Positions 34,437-44,312 of a DNA stretch of 64,000 bases are shown piece by piece. Source of the stretch: an uncultured Muribaculaceae bacterium (GTDB lineage: Bacteria; Bacteroidota; Bacteroidia; Bacteroidales; Muribaculaceae); assembly GCA_934555895.1 (NCBI GenBank), contig CAKTFH010000001.1:1-64000 (forward strand), in the 5' to 3' direction. Both the position numbers and the translations under genes were made by a program. Under the pieces are notes generated by a model. The model was not told where the DNA came from. It searched no databases and saw only the letters and a program-made list of their open reading frames with translations. How positions within the stretch are numbered: position 1 is the first letter of the stretch; every line of letters begins with the position of its first letter.

Positions 34437-36542
34437 TCAGCGTACGACAAGCTTGGACGCTGTGTGGGAACCGTCGGCATGCACCTCTGTGCGGATAACA
34501 ACCGTGCCGGGAGCCGGTGCCATCAGCCTACGACCGGAGAGATCTGTGAAAATCACCGAAACAATCGGGGAAAGGTTCTCGACATCTTTGCTGACATTTT
34601 CAACTCCAGACAAAATGCCAACCTCCATAATCTCAGATTCAGCTCCTTCATATACGATGCCAAAGAAATCCTGATAGTCGGTCCGAACAGAATAGCCATA
34701 TTCGCTGTCAGGATTCAAACCTGCAAAAGTATAAGAAGTGGCGTCGGTTACAGTTGCTGATTCTCCCTTTACATAGGATTTCTGTCCCGGGAGGAGTGTC
34801 TGGCTGATCTTGATGTTGTCAAGCATGAACTTCTTGAGCAATTTCGAATCGATATGCACTTCCATTCCATCGCTTACACCCGAGAGAGTCACTGTCTGTT
34901 CCACAATTCCATCAGCAGGAACAGGTATTACGGTAACAGCATCAGGATTATAGTCGCCGGCATAAACAAGGATTTCATCCTCCCCGGGCTTACTGCTCTG
35001 CAGTCGGAACGAAACAGTAGCGGAACCCTCGGCAAAGCCCAGCGGCGGCGTTGTCATCTCACCTCCACCGTAATTGCGTCCGGCAATAACCATCCCGTCA
35101 AATGTACCGAACATTCCGGTGGCTGCAATTGCCGAATTCACTCTCCAACCCGGCATTGCGGTATAATCATCAGCCGAAATACGCTCTATCGGGGAATCAA
35201 ACGTACCCTCGGTAGATTTATCGAAATCGTCTTCAAGGATGACCATCTCTACGGGTTCGCCCTGAGCGATGGTAAGATTGCGTATGAAAAATTTCTTAAG
35301 CTTGGTGGAATCGAAATGAACATTGCATTCCTTGCTGCCTCCAGAGATTTCGAAGGTCTCTGAAACATTTCCGTTATCGGGAATCGTCACAGCCTTAATC
35401 TTATCTGACGAGAATGTGCCGGCATATACATTGATCACATCACCGGGAGTAGCCTGAAATTCTACAGTCACAGTCATTCTGCCGTTATTGGCCGACAAAT
35501 CCACTGCCGGAGAAATAAGGTAACCGCCCATCGGACGGCCGCCACGTATCTGACCGTCGGGCACACCAAACATGCCCTGTGCCACCAGGCATGTAAATCC
35601 GTCCCATCCATTTGATGCCGTATATCCATCAAAAGAATCCACCTCTACAGGCTCGTCAAAAGTGCCCTCAGTGCATTTGTCGCCATTCTCAGACAGCGGA
35701 GTCGAGCCATCGCATTTTACGATCTCATAGTTGGTCACCACATAAGAGCATGCCTTGGGATTAGCCTCCCAGTTGGCCGTATATGAATCGGAGGCAACCG
35801 CCGTAGCGCCCGTCAGCGATGTAGGAATCAAGTCATTCAGCCGCAGCACTTCGGAAGGAAGAGACACTTCATTGCCAGCGACAGTCTTTACCGCCGCATA
35901 GTAATTGCTTGAAGCATCAAGACCCGTCACCTTTATAGATGTCACATCGGCTCCTACGGCCTCATCTTTTTTAACATAGACATTCGGACGATACGTGTTT
36001 TCCACGCGAGTGATGGTGAGAGTGCCCGGAGCCGAAGGTTGTTCGCCTTGCGGACCTGCCTGTATATAGAGACATTCCGTGAACTCGTCAAGAGGGTATC
36101 CTCCGAACACACTGTTGGAAGACAATTGGTTGTAGGGCGCGAGCTGTCCGACATAGATATCCCCGCGGAAAATAGACGATACCTGATGCTCAGCATTTGC
36201 CTGGCGGAAAATCAAAGGCAAAGTCTGCGCGTTGTCAACACCGTCAGTTCCTGATACATTGAAACTGAACACTACCTCATCCAAATGACCATCCACAGCA
36301 GGAGTGTAGAGCGTAGGATTATCTTTATTGATTGCCAGATTTACATTCTGAGCCTCTGATACACTTGCTCCAAGATTCCATACAGACACCAGATATCCGG
36401 TAGCGCCTTCTACAGTATTCCACGACAATGTCAGAGATTGTCCGTCATAGTCGGTCTGCGTAAGTACTGACGGAGCCTCGACAGCCCGTGCGCCGACAGC
36501 CACAATCAGCAGGCTGGCAGCATAAAACATTCGTTTAAACAT
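34437..36542 (-). CDS. secreted protein with duplicated lectin-like domain, Fn3 and type IX-like sorting domain
   Basis: This 701-residue exported protein has a signal peptide (MFKRMFYAASLLIVAVGARA), an Fn3-like domain (SLTLSWNTVEGATGYLVSV), a middle Fn3-like portion, then two tandem copies of a domain of roughly 140 residues. Both copies begin with (C/S)TEGTFD, contain GMFG-x-x-DG, an (I/V)YAG strand and a DS-x-x-LKKF end. Another Fn3 strand (SYTFAGLNPDSEYGYSV) precedes a C-terminal sorting domain (SGVENVS, FTDLSGRRLMAPAPGT). It lies 50 bp downstream of the 1429-aa gene and is probably part of the same transcript. Surface display is inferred; the ligand is unknown. Confidence 0.8.
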   Translation of the reverse strand: MFKRMFYAASLLIVAVGARAVEAPSVLTQTDYDGQSLTLSWNTVEGATGYLVSVWNLGASVSEAQNVNLAINKDNPTLYTPAVDGHLDEVVFSFNVSGTDGVDNAQTLPLIFRQANAEHQVSSIFRGDIYVGQLAPYNQLSSNSVFGGYPLDEFTECLYIQAGPQGEQPSAPGTLTITRVENTYRPNVYVKKDEAVGADVTSIKVTGLDASSNYYAAVKTVAGNEVSLPSEVLRLNDLIPTSLTGATAVASDSYTANWEANPKACSYVVTNYEIVKCDGSTPLSENGDKCTEGTFDEPVEVDSFDGYTASNGWDGFTCLVAQGMFGVPDGQIRGGRPMGGYLISPAVDLSANNGRMTVTVEFQATPGDVINVYAGTFSSDKIKAVTIPDNGNVSETFEISGGSKECNVHFDSTKLKKFFIRNLTIAQGEPVEMVILEDDFDKSTEGTFDSPIERISADDYTAMPGWRVNSAIAATGMFGTFDGMVIAGRNYGGGEMTTPPLGFAEGSATVSFRLQSSKPGEDEILVYAGDYNPDAVTVIPVPADGIVEQTVTLSGVSDGMEVHIDSKLLKKFMLDNIKISQTLLPGQKSYVKGESATVTDATSYTFAGLNPDSEYGYSVRTDYQDFFGIVYEGAESEIMEVGILSGVENVSKDVENLSPIVSVIFTDLSGRRLMAPAPGTVVIRTEVHADGSHTASKLVVR

Positions 36543-36592
36543 AATTGGGTTTTATATAAGTGATGAATAATAGGGAACATATCACAGAATTA

Positions 36593-39500
36593 TTATCTGA
36601 TTACACGCTTCTGACCGCCTATGATGTAGATGCCGGGAGCGAGGGCGCGGATGTCGGCCTCGGTTGCGGCACGCTTCAAAAGGATACCCTGCATGGTGTA
36701 GATGTCGGAAGTCGCAGACTCAACTGAACCTACAGTCACGTTATCCACACCGCCGAGCTCATCGACAAGTATTTCAGCCGAATGGGCGCTCTCGCCGAGA
36801 TGATACAGGGCCGAGAGGCGGTAGCGGGCGCCGTCGACTGCCACTTCAGCCGAAGTGGCGTCGGGACCGAGGGTCTGCAGCAGCACTCCGTCGCGATAGA
36901 GGTTATAGCCTGTGAGCACAAGGTCGACCGGAGCCGAACTTTCGGGTATCAGTTTCACATCGTCGATGCAGAGCGCGAACTTATCAACCGAAGTACAGCG
37001 GATAGCGAAGTAGCGCGCACCCTCGGGGATATCGAGGATATAACGGGTCCAGTCGACGGGCACCTCCACCTCGGGAGTCCATGCCTGGAAATCCTCCACG
37101 GCAGTGCCGGTGTAGGAAATCATGATTATCATGCTCTCCAGACCGTAGTTGTCGGTATATGATTTGGCATAGAACATCACATCCTGCGCTTCGCCGGTGA
37201 GGCGGGGCGACACGAGCCAGTCATCGTTCTTGAGGTCGAGGTCGCAGAAGGCACACATCATCTGCGCGCCGCGATGAGGCGCACACAAAGTGGGGAGTCC
37301 GTCCTCATCCACAAGCGGCAGCCCGGCCTCTCCGGGATTGAACACCTGATAGGCCATCTTGGCGCCGGCGTTCTCATATTCGTAGGGATTGCCATCGCCG
37401 TCGAGCAGACCTATGGTGCGTGTGCCGTCGATATCGTGCATAGTCCAGTCGCCCACATTGTCGATGATGAAGGGAGCATACGATTCGAATCCGTCGGTCA
37501 CGGGAGCCCTCACGCCTTCTGTGGCGGGACGTTTCCATGTGAGCACGGCCTTGTCGCCATCCTTGTAACCCTGAAGCACGGGCACGGGATAGTGGGGAAG
37601 CTCCACAATCACTTCCTTCACGGCCGAGGCGTCGTTTTCGATATTGCCGTCGGTCGGAGCCGAGACAGTGAAGCTGTAGTTCTCATAAGCCTCGTAGCTT
37701 AGGTCGGCCACATCTGTGAGCACCACATCCACTGAAGCCGATGCAGCGAGACGGGCGATAGTCTCGCTTGCCACCTCCTTGCCGCTGCGCAGCAGGCTCA
37801 CCTTCACATCTGCCACATCGTCGACACCAACGTTGGCCACCGTCGCGGTGAAGCCTGCCGGCTCACCGGGAACCATGGCATCGGGCACCGTAAGCAGTCC
37901 GGCGGCCACATCATAGCGGTGACGGTCGCTGATGCTCACACGGTCGATGTGCATATGGTTGTAGTAGGCCTCGCCGGCCAGTCCATGGAACATCACCTGT
38001 ACATATTTCTCGCCCTTGTAGGCATCGAGCGGTATGCGCACCACGTTCCATCCGGGAGTGAACGAGGCATCGCTCATGAGGCGTGTCCACACAGGTTCGG
38101 GCTCACCCTCGCCGGTGCGCACGCTCACGGTGAGGCGGCTGTCGTTGTCGGATGTGGCATATATATAAAATTCGGCCACTGGATACTCCGCATCGTCTAT
38201 GCACACCATCGGGGTGGTGAGGGTGCAGTTCTGACCGGCCTCACCTGGAGCGAATGTCATTACACCGCCGTCACCGTCCACCGGGTCGGCATTCGGACGG
38301 CTACCTTCGGCATCGATATACCAACAGCCCTTCTGATTGTCGAGCAGCACACCAAGCCATGGGCCTTTCATTTCCAGAGCATCCTTAAACGAGTCGCTCC
38401 ACGGCAGCCCGTAAGGTTTGCCCATGGTGAAGTGCTCGCTCTCGGCAGGCTGACTTGTACCGGCAGCCGAGTGGGCGTACACACGATAGAACATCAGTGC
38501 CTGGTCCACTCCATCGACGAGCCCAAGTTCATCCACGGCCGACATGCCTTTTATGTTTTCGGCAACATACTGACCATCGAAAGAGCGTCGCACCGAATAG
38601 GTAAGAGCCTCAGCATTAAGCACACCTCCCTTTTCCCCGGCTTCGGGAGCGCTCCATGAAATCACAGGACGCCCCTCGCTGTCGAATGTCAGACATACAT
38701 CTTTGGGCGAGAGCGGCACATCTACTCCGAGATAGGTCTTCACGGTAGCCGGGATGCCGTAGCCGTCGCTGTTGAGGCAACGCACCTCATAGGTGTTGTA
38801 ACCCTGCGAGCCGGTAAGCCCCTCCACTTTCACTTTCGAGCCGGGCACCACATCGTCGATTTGCTTCTGGCGCCGCCCCGAGCGGTAAATCTGCACGGTT
38901 ATATTCTCCTCCAGAGGCATGCCGTCGAGGCAGAGCGAGGGAGCTGTAAACTCAATTGTGGCATTAAGCGCGCCACCGGCGGCGGGAGTCACAGTCACAT
39001 CGGCCGGTGTGGCCGGAGTAGTGAGCAGACCGCCGCGCTCTATCTTCACATTGTCAATGGCCACATACAGATTCTGGCCCTCAGTCATAGCATGGAAACC
39101 CACATACCACTGGCCTGCCTCAGAGGGAATCAGATAGCCGTCAACGGTCTGCCCCGGAGTGGCATATTCCACCGGAGGAGTCACCTCCATAGTCATCTCA
39201 CCGGCCAGGCGGTTCATGCCGGCGCGAATCTCGAGAGTCTCGGGATAGCTTATGCCCGCTGTCGCCACCTTTGCCTGAACATGATAATAACTGTCGGTGG
39301 CAAGATCGAAGCCGGGAGTGAAGAGCCAGTCGTCCATCTTTCCGTAACCACTCTTATACTGAGTGCGCATATCTTCATCGAGGTCCTCGAAATACCAGGT
39401 ACATCCGTCACCGTTCGCATCCACAATCATGAAATCTTCAACTCCGGCTCCTTCGCTGAAATTGGCGGTATAAGGGAGCTTGTAGCCTGGGCCCATGAGC

Positions 39501-40882
39501 ACCTTATTGGAAGCTAATGAGGCACTTGCGAGATTTTCGGCAATAGCCTTCACCTCCACATAACACTGTGTGGGTTCCTGAGCCGTGACCGCGGTCTCAA
39601 AATGCGTCTCGGCAGTGGTTGTCACCTCCGATACATCACCTTTGTGAAACGTCACCTCATAGGTGAGTTTGGCCGGGTCGATGACGCCTCCGTTGGCACC
39701 CCCGTCGGGTGCCTTCCATGTGGCGCTGAAAGTGTCGGCACTGCGCATGGCCACGAGGTCGGTTACAGCTTTGGGAGTGTCGTTGCCCACAAAGAAATAC
39801 ACTGTGGCAGGCTCTCCGCCGCCAATGGTCACCGAAGCCATGTGCATACCATCGGAGAGGGCATTGAAGCTGAACTCCACACCTTTGCCGGGAGCTCCTT
39901 CTACAGGCACAAGACGCACACCGTCGACCACAAGCATACATCCGGTCACATCGCCCTTCAGCGGCAGTCCCGAAATAGTGGCGGAAGGCAGGGTGAAGTT
40001 TATATTGGCCATATAGCCGTCGCCATCGGTACCGACTGAGGCAGCAAGATCTTTAACGGCAGCCGGTGTAGTGTCGGCATCGGGTGCCACCGGCTCGATA
40101 TATGCGCCGGTCACCACTTCATCCTGCGGGAAGTCGCCCACAAGACTGACCGATGGAGCGTCGGCACTGACATCCACGCTGAAGAGCGCTGTCTGGTCTT
40201 CCGCGTCGCGCCGGCACCAGTAGAGCACACGTGTCTGCGGGTCGATGCATGCGCTCTGCGAGCCGGCCGAGGGGAGTTTGGTGTCGAACACCACGGTTTC
40301 CTCACCGGTGCTCTTGTCGAGCATCATCAGCTGTCCCTCGCCGTTGATGGCAAAGATACAGCCATAGGCGTCGGCAGCCACCGCATTGTAGCCGCCGCAA
40401 CGGCGAAGCGATGTAAACTCGCCGCTCAGGGGGTCCATCCACCCGAAATAATAGAGCGAGTTGTCGGTAGTGAAACTTCCGTACAGGCGCCCGGTAGTGC
40501 GGTCGTAGGCCATATCGGTGGCGTGCCAGTTGCCGGGCACCTTGAAGTTGTTGCGCGGAATCCAGGTTGCTGCATCATAGAGATACATGCGGTAGGTGTC
40601 GCCAAGCCCGAGACCGTCGTTGTTGCTGATGTAGTGGTACATGCCGCCTACATTGTCACCGCCCCCGTTCACGGCGATGAACCGGCTCTCTTTCTGCATC
40701 TCGAGCGTCAGCGGCGCCTCAGCCTTGAAGCTGTAGATGCCCGACACATAGTCGACCCACGCGGCGGGGCCCACTATGTTGCCGTGAATCACCGGCGCTT
40801 CGGCTGCAGCACTGCCCGACACCGCGCCAATCAGCACCATGCAGGCCGTTATGCTTTTTTTGAATAAATTCTTGCTCATCAT
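36593..40882 (-). CDS. secreted multidomain Fn3 / choice-of-anchor-J protein, paralogue of the 3940 gene
   Basis: The 1429-residue protein has a signal peptide (residues about 1-27) and an N-terminal propeller-like region opening with APVIHGNIVGPAAW, which parallels APTLHGNLIYSSAW of the 3940 protein. Choice-of-anchor-J/cleaved-adhesin-like domains begin near residues 464, 823 and 1128, and a CARDB-like segment near 990. From about 1376 a sorting domain carries IYTMQGILLKR and APGIYIIGGQK. Boundaries agree within about 12 residues with the paralogue, so the whole gene was duplicated. It follows the 999-aa gene after a strong hairpin. ATG 40879 is an equally possible start. Confidence 0.85.
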   Translation of the reverse strand: MMSKNLFKKSITACMVLIGAVSGSAAAEAPVIHGNIVGPAAWVDYVSGIYSFKAEAPLTLEMQKESRFIAVNGGGDNVGGMYHYISNNDGLGLGDTYRMYLYDAATWIPRNNFKVPGNWHATDMAYDRTTGRLYGSFTTDNSLYYFGWMDPLSGEFTSLRRCGGYNAVAADAYGCIFAINGEGQLMMLDKSTGEETVVFDTKLPSAGSQSACIDPQTRVLYWCRRDAEDQTALFSVDVSADAPSVSLVGDFPQDEVVTGAYIEPVAPDADTTPAAVKDLAASVGTDGDGYMANINFTLPSATISGLPLKGDVTGCMLVVDGVRLVPVEGAPGKGVEFSFNALSDGMHMASVTIGGGEPATVYFFVGNDTPKAVTDLVAMRSADTFSATWKAPDGGANGGVIDPAKLTYEVTFHKGDVSEVTTTAETHFETAVTAQEPTQCYVEVKAIAENLASASLASNKVLMGPGYKLPYTANFSEGAGVEDFMIVDANGDGCTWYFEDLDEDMRTQYKSGYGKMDDWLFTPGFDLATDSYYHVQAKVATAGISYPETLEIRAGMNRLAGEMTMEVTPPVEYATPGQTVDGYLIPSEAGQWYVGFHAMTEGQNLYVAIDNVKIERGGLLTTPATPADVTVTPAAGGALNATIEFTAPSLCLDGMPLEENITVQIYRSGRRQKQIDDVVPGSKVKVEGLTGSQGYNTYEVRCLNSDGYGIPATVKTYLGVDVPLSPKDVCLTFDSEGRPVISWSAPEAGEKGGVLNAEALTYSVRRSFDGQYVAENIKGMSAVDELGLVDGVDQALMFYRVYAHSAAGTSQPAESEHFTMGKPYGLPWSDSFKDALEMKGPWLGVLLDNQKGCWYIDAEGSRPNADPVDGDGGVMTFAPGEAGQNCTLTTPMVCIDDAEYPVAEFYIYATSDNDSRLTVSVRTGEGEPEPVWTRLMSDASFTPGWNVVRIPLDAYKGEKYVQVMFHGLAGEAYYNHMHIDRVSISDRHRYDVAAGLLTVPDAMVPGEPAGFTATVANVGVDDVADVKVSLLRSGKEVASETIARLAASASVDVVLTDVADLSYEAYENYSFTVSAPTDGNIENDASAVKEVIVELPHYPVPVLQGYKDGDKAVLTWKRPATEGVRAPVTDGFESYAPFIIDNVGDWTMHDIDGTRTIGLLDGDGNPYEYENAGAKMAYQVFNPGEAGLPLVDEDGLPTLCAPHRGAQMMCAFCDLDLKNDDWLVSPRLTGEAQDVMFYAKSYTDNYGLESMIIMISYTGTAVEDFQAWTPEVEVPVDWTRYILDIPEGARYFAIRCTSVDKFALCIDDVKLIPESSAPVDLVLTGYNLYRDGVLLQTLGPDATSAEVAVDGARYRLSALYHLGESAHSAEILVDELGGVDNVTVGSVESATSDIYTMQGILLKRAATEADIRALAPGIYIIGGQKRVIR

Positions 40883-40917
40883 TTCATCTGATTAAAACTG
40901 GTTATTGAAACCGGAAA

Positions 40918-40949
40918 GAAAAAGGCGCGCCGTTTAGCGCGCCTTTTTC
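40918..40949. terminator. terminator between the 999-aa and 1429-aa secreted protein genes
   Basis: GAAAAAGGCGCGC (40918-40930) pairs perfectly with GCGCGCCTTTTTC (40937-40949), 6-nt loop. On the minus strand it ends in TTTTTC, so it should stop or reduce readthrough into the 1429-aa gene. Confidence 0.85.
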
Positions 40950-40988
40950 TATTGTAATAGAAGTATGCCTATTCCTTGGGAAACGAGG

Positions 40989-43988
40989 TTACTTAACCTG
41001 TACTTTTGCTGTAGTAGCGGAAGTAGTCACCACATAGGTGCCGGCGGCAAGTGCCACTTCGGCAGAACCTGTGCCTTTGGCAACGATGCGGCCTGCCATA
41101 TCGGCTACCATATAGTCGCCTTCGCCGGTGATGACAACTGTGTTGCCTACCACCTTCACGCCGCTTTCAGCAGCCATAGTGCCCTGAATGCCGCTCGGGT
41201 CGCTGATGAGAATGCCGTTTGAAGCATGAGCCTCACCGTTGTTGTAAACGGCCTTCACAGTGTAGGTGCCGCGAGGTGCGTCGGCAGCGACTGTAAAGCT
41301 GGTCTCGGTGAGAACCTCGCTGTTGACCTTCTCGCCATCGCAATATACATTGTAGCCCAGCAATGTTGTGGGCTCGCCACCGTTGGCGGGAGCTGCACGA
41401 TAGTGGATATCGTCGATAGCAAGACCAGCGCAATAATTGGCAGTGTAATGTATTGCGAAATACTTGGTTCCCTCAGGCAGAGGAACACTAAGTTCAACCC
41501 ATTGGTATGAGGTGTTTTCATATGAGATGCTGAACCCGTCTACAGGCTGGAAGGACGACGGTTCATTGTCTGTGGTAGAATACATCACCTCGAATTTCTC
41601 AAGATCTCCGGCAGGAGTCAGATATTTGAATGAGATTATCTGAGTCTCATCAACAGGGAGCTCAGGTGAAATCAACCAATCATCGGAATCACCCATTGCT
41701 GATACAAACAGGAAGCAGTTGTCTCCTACAGCAGGCACGAATTTAGCTGTGATAGCAACAGGATCAACTACAACACCGCCGATAGGCTGCTTGTCAAGAG
41801 GGAATTTAGAAGGATCATTCACATTGAACTGATATGTATTACTGCCATCGCCGTCGATAAATACCCAGCCGTCTTTACCCTCTGTTGCAAGGTTATCATA
41901 GTTGGAGAAATCCTCCACGAGGTCCTGGATGCCGTCGTTGTAGGGCAGTTCGCCTACAGCATCCCAAGAAAGCACGTTGTCGGTCAATGTAAGTTCGTCA
42001 ACGCCGGGGAAGAGGAATATCTCGATTTCCGATGCACCGGTATTGTTCTCCTGGTTGAGGTCGCTGCCGGTAACGGTTGCCACAATGTTCTGCACACCAC
42101 CCTCAACATCTTCGGGGAGGGTTACAGGGATAGTGAATGTCTGCGAAGAGAAGCCTTCAAGGCCTTCATGCTCGAGATATGCGAGCTGAAGTTCACCGAG
42201 TGTAAGTTCAAGAGAGAATGGCTCGCTGAAGTAGTCGCCGGTGTTGCTTACACTCACCTTTACATCAAAAGAGGAGTTGGGGTAGAATTTCTTGCTTGAC
42301 TTCACAGAGTTTACAACGAGGTCTACAGGCATAATCTCACGCACCTGCACCTTATCGATGGCATTGTGTGCGCCCGACTCATCGCCTTTTGTCACTTCAA
42401 ACTGCACTTTGATGTACTCGCAATCAACATAGTCGGCCAAGCTTACGGTGAAGTTAACCCACTCGTTGGTACCGGGAAGTGCATTCACATCAATAGCATC
42501 GATAGGCTCAAATTCGCCACCATCGCGTGATATCAGTACACGGAATGCATTGGTAACAAATTGTGCGGGATCGAGATCAAGGTATTCGAACGAAAGAATG
42601 GGATTGACAGCATCCACCATAGAGATACGGCCAGAAGTCAGAGTATGAACATCTGTAACATCATAGCTGTAAGGAGCGCAAACCATCATACCGTTATCCC
42701 CGTCGAATGATGAGAACTTAACCGATGTATAATCGGGAAGATATACGGTGAATGACGAAGAGTTACTCCATGCCGAAGTTGACTCCCATGTTCCATAAGT
42801 GGCGCTATAATCAGGCCAGCTCTCTACAAAAGGCATTTTGGCGGGAGGACCGGCTACCACATCATTTGAAGTATAGGAACGGCTTTCTTTATCAAGTACA
42901 CAAGTGTAGACAAGATAGTTGTAAACGCCCTCGATAGTTATGCCGGTATCGGTAAATCCCGGATCAGTGAGTCCCTCTGCAATCAGCACCTGCTGACGAG
43001 TCTTCACATTTGTACGATAAACGTTATAGCGAAGAGTCTCTGGGTTCACCCAACCGTTATGCACGCCGGTACCACTGAAAGGAGGCCAAGTTACATTCAC
43101 AGTGATGCCGTCTTCCTGAGTCTCAGCAGTTACGCTCTCTACATTCATCGGCTGGTCAGCACCAACGAGTGCATCCTCATTGTTCATATAGGAAGAGACT
43201 TTACCACCGTCGTAATAAAGCACAAGTTTATAGGTATATATCTCGCCCTCCTCGAGTACTGGATCATTGTCGAGATATGAAATCTCCTGACCCGGCTCAA
43301 CATCCTCAAATGTGGCAATCACATCAGGATCACCCCAATAGTCAGTTCGGAGCTGACGGGTAATCTCTATTTTTGTGATTTTATCGGTGATGGTAGTAGT
43401 GCCTCCGTCGGTAGTTGTAGGAGCCTTGAATTTGATTGTAACCTCCTTGGCTCCCTGAGCTCCGGGAATAAGGACATACTCGGTAGCAGGGTCAATGGTT
43501 TTACCAACCTTGACAGACTTACCATTGTTGCTGCCGTTATAAGGGGTGCCGTCAGGCCCGTTGAGCACCGACACAATCTTGTAATAATAATATTTGCCAT
43601 GCTCCGGAGCGTCTTCCTCCCATGTCATCTCTTCAAGGCGGCCTACCTTGCCGAATTCATGAAGTTTTACTGAGGTCTCAGAATCAAAATACTCACCTTC
43701 GTTACGGTAAAGGATCAGGTTATCGCAGCCTTCGAAATCCTCGATGTCATCATAACTTGGCATCCAATAGGCTGCATTAGGAGTGGTGAACGAAATCTTC
43801 ACCTTGTCGGTGGCGGCATCATATGTCACCGAGAGGTCTGTCACACCATAAGCATAGGGGGTGTCACCATCCTCTGCCGCACGCTTGATCACACTGCCCG
43901 CTGCATCGTCGCCCGAAAGAGCGGCCACAGCAGTGCCACCGCATAGAAGTGCGGCACAGCCTAAAATTGAGTAAAATACTTTCTTCAT
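40989..43988 (-). CDS. secreted multidomain Fn3 / lectin-fold protein with sorting domain
   Basis: This 999-residue exported protein starts with MKKVFYSILGCAALLCGG. It has several Fn3-like segments (about 45-390), a choice-of-anchor-J-like domain from about 395 (PFVESWPDYSATYGTWES), a CARDB-like segment (VDLVVNSVKSSKKFYPNSSF), a second lectin-like fold with DDWLISPELPVDE, a final Fn3 strand (LLGYNVYCDGEKV) and a C-terminal sorting domain (DYMVADMAGRIVAKG, AAGTYVV). It lacks the N-terminal propeller of its larger relatives. Codon use is visibly less GC-rich than in neighbouring housekeeping genes. Surface location is inferred. Confidence 0.82.
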   Translation of the reverse strand: MKKVFYSILGCAALLCGGTAVAALSGDDAAGSVIKRAAEDGDTPYAYGVTDLSVTYDAATDKVKISFTTPNAAYWMPSYDDIEDFEGCDNLILYRNEGEYFDSETSVKLHEFGKVGRLEEMTWEEDAPEHGKYYYYKIVSVLNGPDGTPYNGSNNGKSVKVGKTIDPATEYVLIPGAQGAKEVTIKFKAPTTTDGGTTTITDKITKIEITRQLRTDYWGDPDVIATFEDVEPGQEISYLDNDPVLEEGEIYTYKLVLYYDGGKVSSYMNNEDALVGADQPMNVESVTAETQEDGITVNVTWPPFSGTGVHNGWVNPETLRYNVYRTNVKTRQQVLIAEGLTDPGFTDTGITIEGVYNYLVYTCVLDKESRSYTSNDVVAGPPAKMPFVESWPDYSATYGTWESTSAWSNSSSFTVYLPDYTSVKFSSFDGDNGMMVCAPYSYDVTDVHTLTSGRISMVDAVNPILSFEYLDLDPAQFVTNAFRVLISRDGGEFEPIDAIDVNALPGTNEWVNFTVSLADYVDCEYIKVQFEVTKGDESGAHNAIDKVQVREIMPVDLVVNSVKSSKKFYPNSSFDVKVSVSNTGDYFSEPFSLELTLGELQLAYLEHEGLEGFSSQTFTIPVTLPEDVEGGVQNIVATVTGSDLNQENNTGASEIEIFLFPGVDELTLTDNVLSWDAVGELPYNDGIQDLVEDFSNYDNLATEGKDGWVFIDGDGSNTYQFNVNDPSKFPLDKQPIGGVVVDPVAITAKFVPAVGDNCFLFVSAMGDSDDWLISPELPVDETQIISFKYLTPAGDLEKFEVMYSTTDNEPSSFQPVDGFSISYENTSYQWVELSVPLPEGTKYFAIHYTANYCAGLAIDDIHYRAAPANGGEPTTLLGYNVYCDGEKVNSEVLTETSFTVAADAPRGTYTVKAVYNNGEAHASNGILISDPSGIQGTMAAESGVKVVGNTVVITGEGDYMVADMAGRIVAKGTGSAEVALAAGTYVVTTSATTAKVQVK

Positions 43989-44312
43989 CTAAAAACGTAT
44001 AAAAAATTAAATAATAATCGGTTTAAAATCGATATGCAACGCCGGTAACAACATATGGCAAACCTTTTGGAACCAGACGCTCAACCGCCCGCAGAAAAAA
44101 AACATTTCATAAGCGGATTGCATATTATTTGTATACAAACACCATGTGATGATTGACTGAATGGATGCATTCCAGCTATCGCGCTGTCACGACGACGCAA
44201 AAACGCACCCATCAATGGCACAAAGATAGATATTTTTAGCGAATCAAAAACATTTTGCACACATTTTTTATTAAAAAAGTTGCATCTTCCGGTTCTCCGG
44301 CATTATATGCTG
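43989..44312. other. long leader / intergenic region before the adhesin-like cluster
   Basis: This 324-bp AT-rich stretch contains a minus-strand -7 element TATCTTTG (complement of 44221-44228). That would give the 999-aa gene a leader of about 225 nt. A short CCGG hairpin followed by TTTTTT near 44283-44305 probably ends the glycerate kinase transcript. No gene is seen. Confidence 0.5.
44221..44228 (-). promoter_or_regulatory. -7 element, candidate promoter of the adhesin-like cluster
   Basis: The complement reads TATCTTTG. TTTG upstream on the minus strand is 16 bp away, shorter than the usual 19-21, so the promoter is only tentative. Confidence 0.4.
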
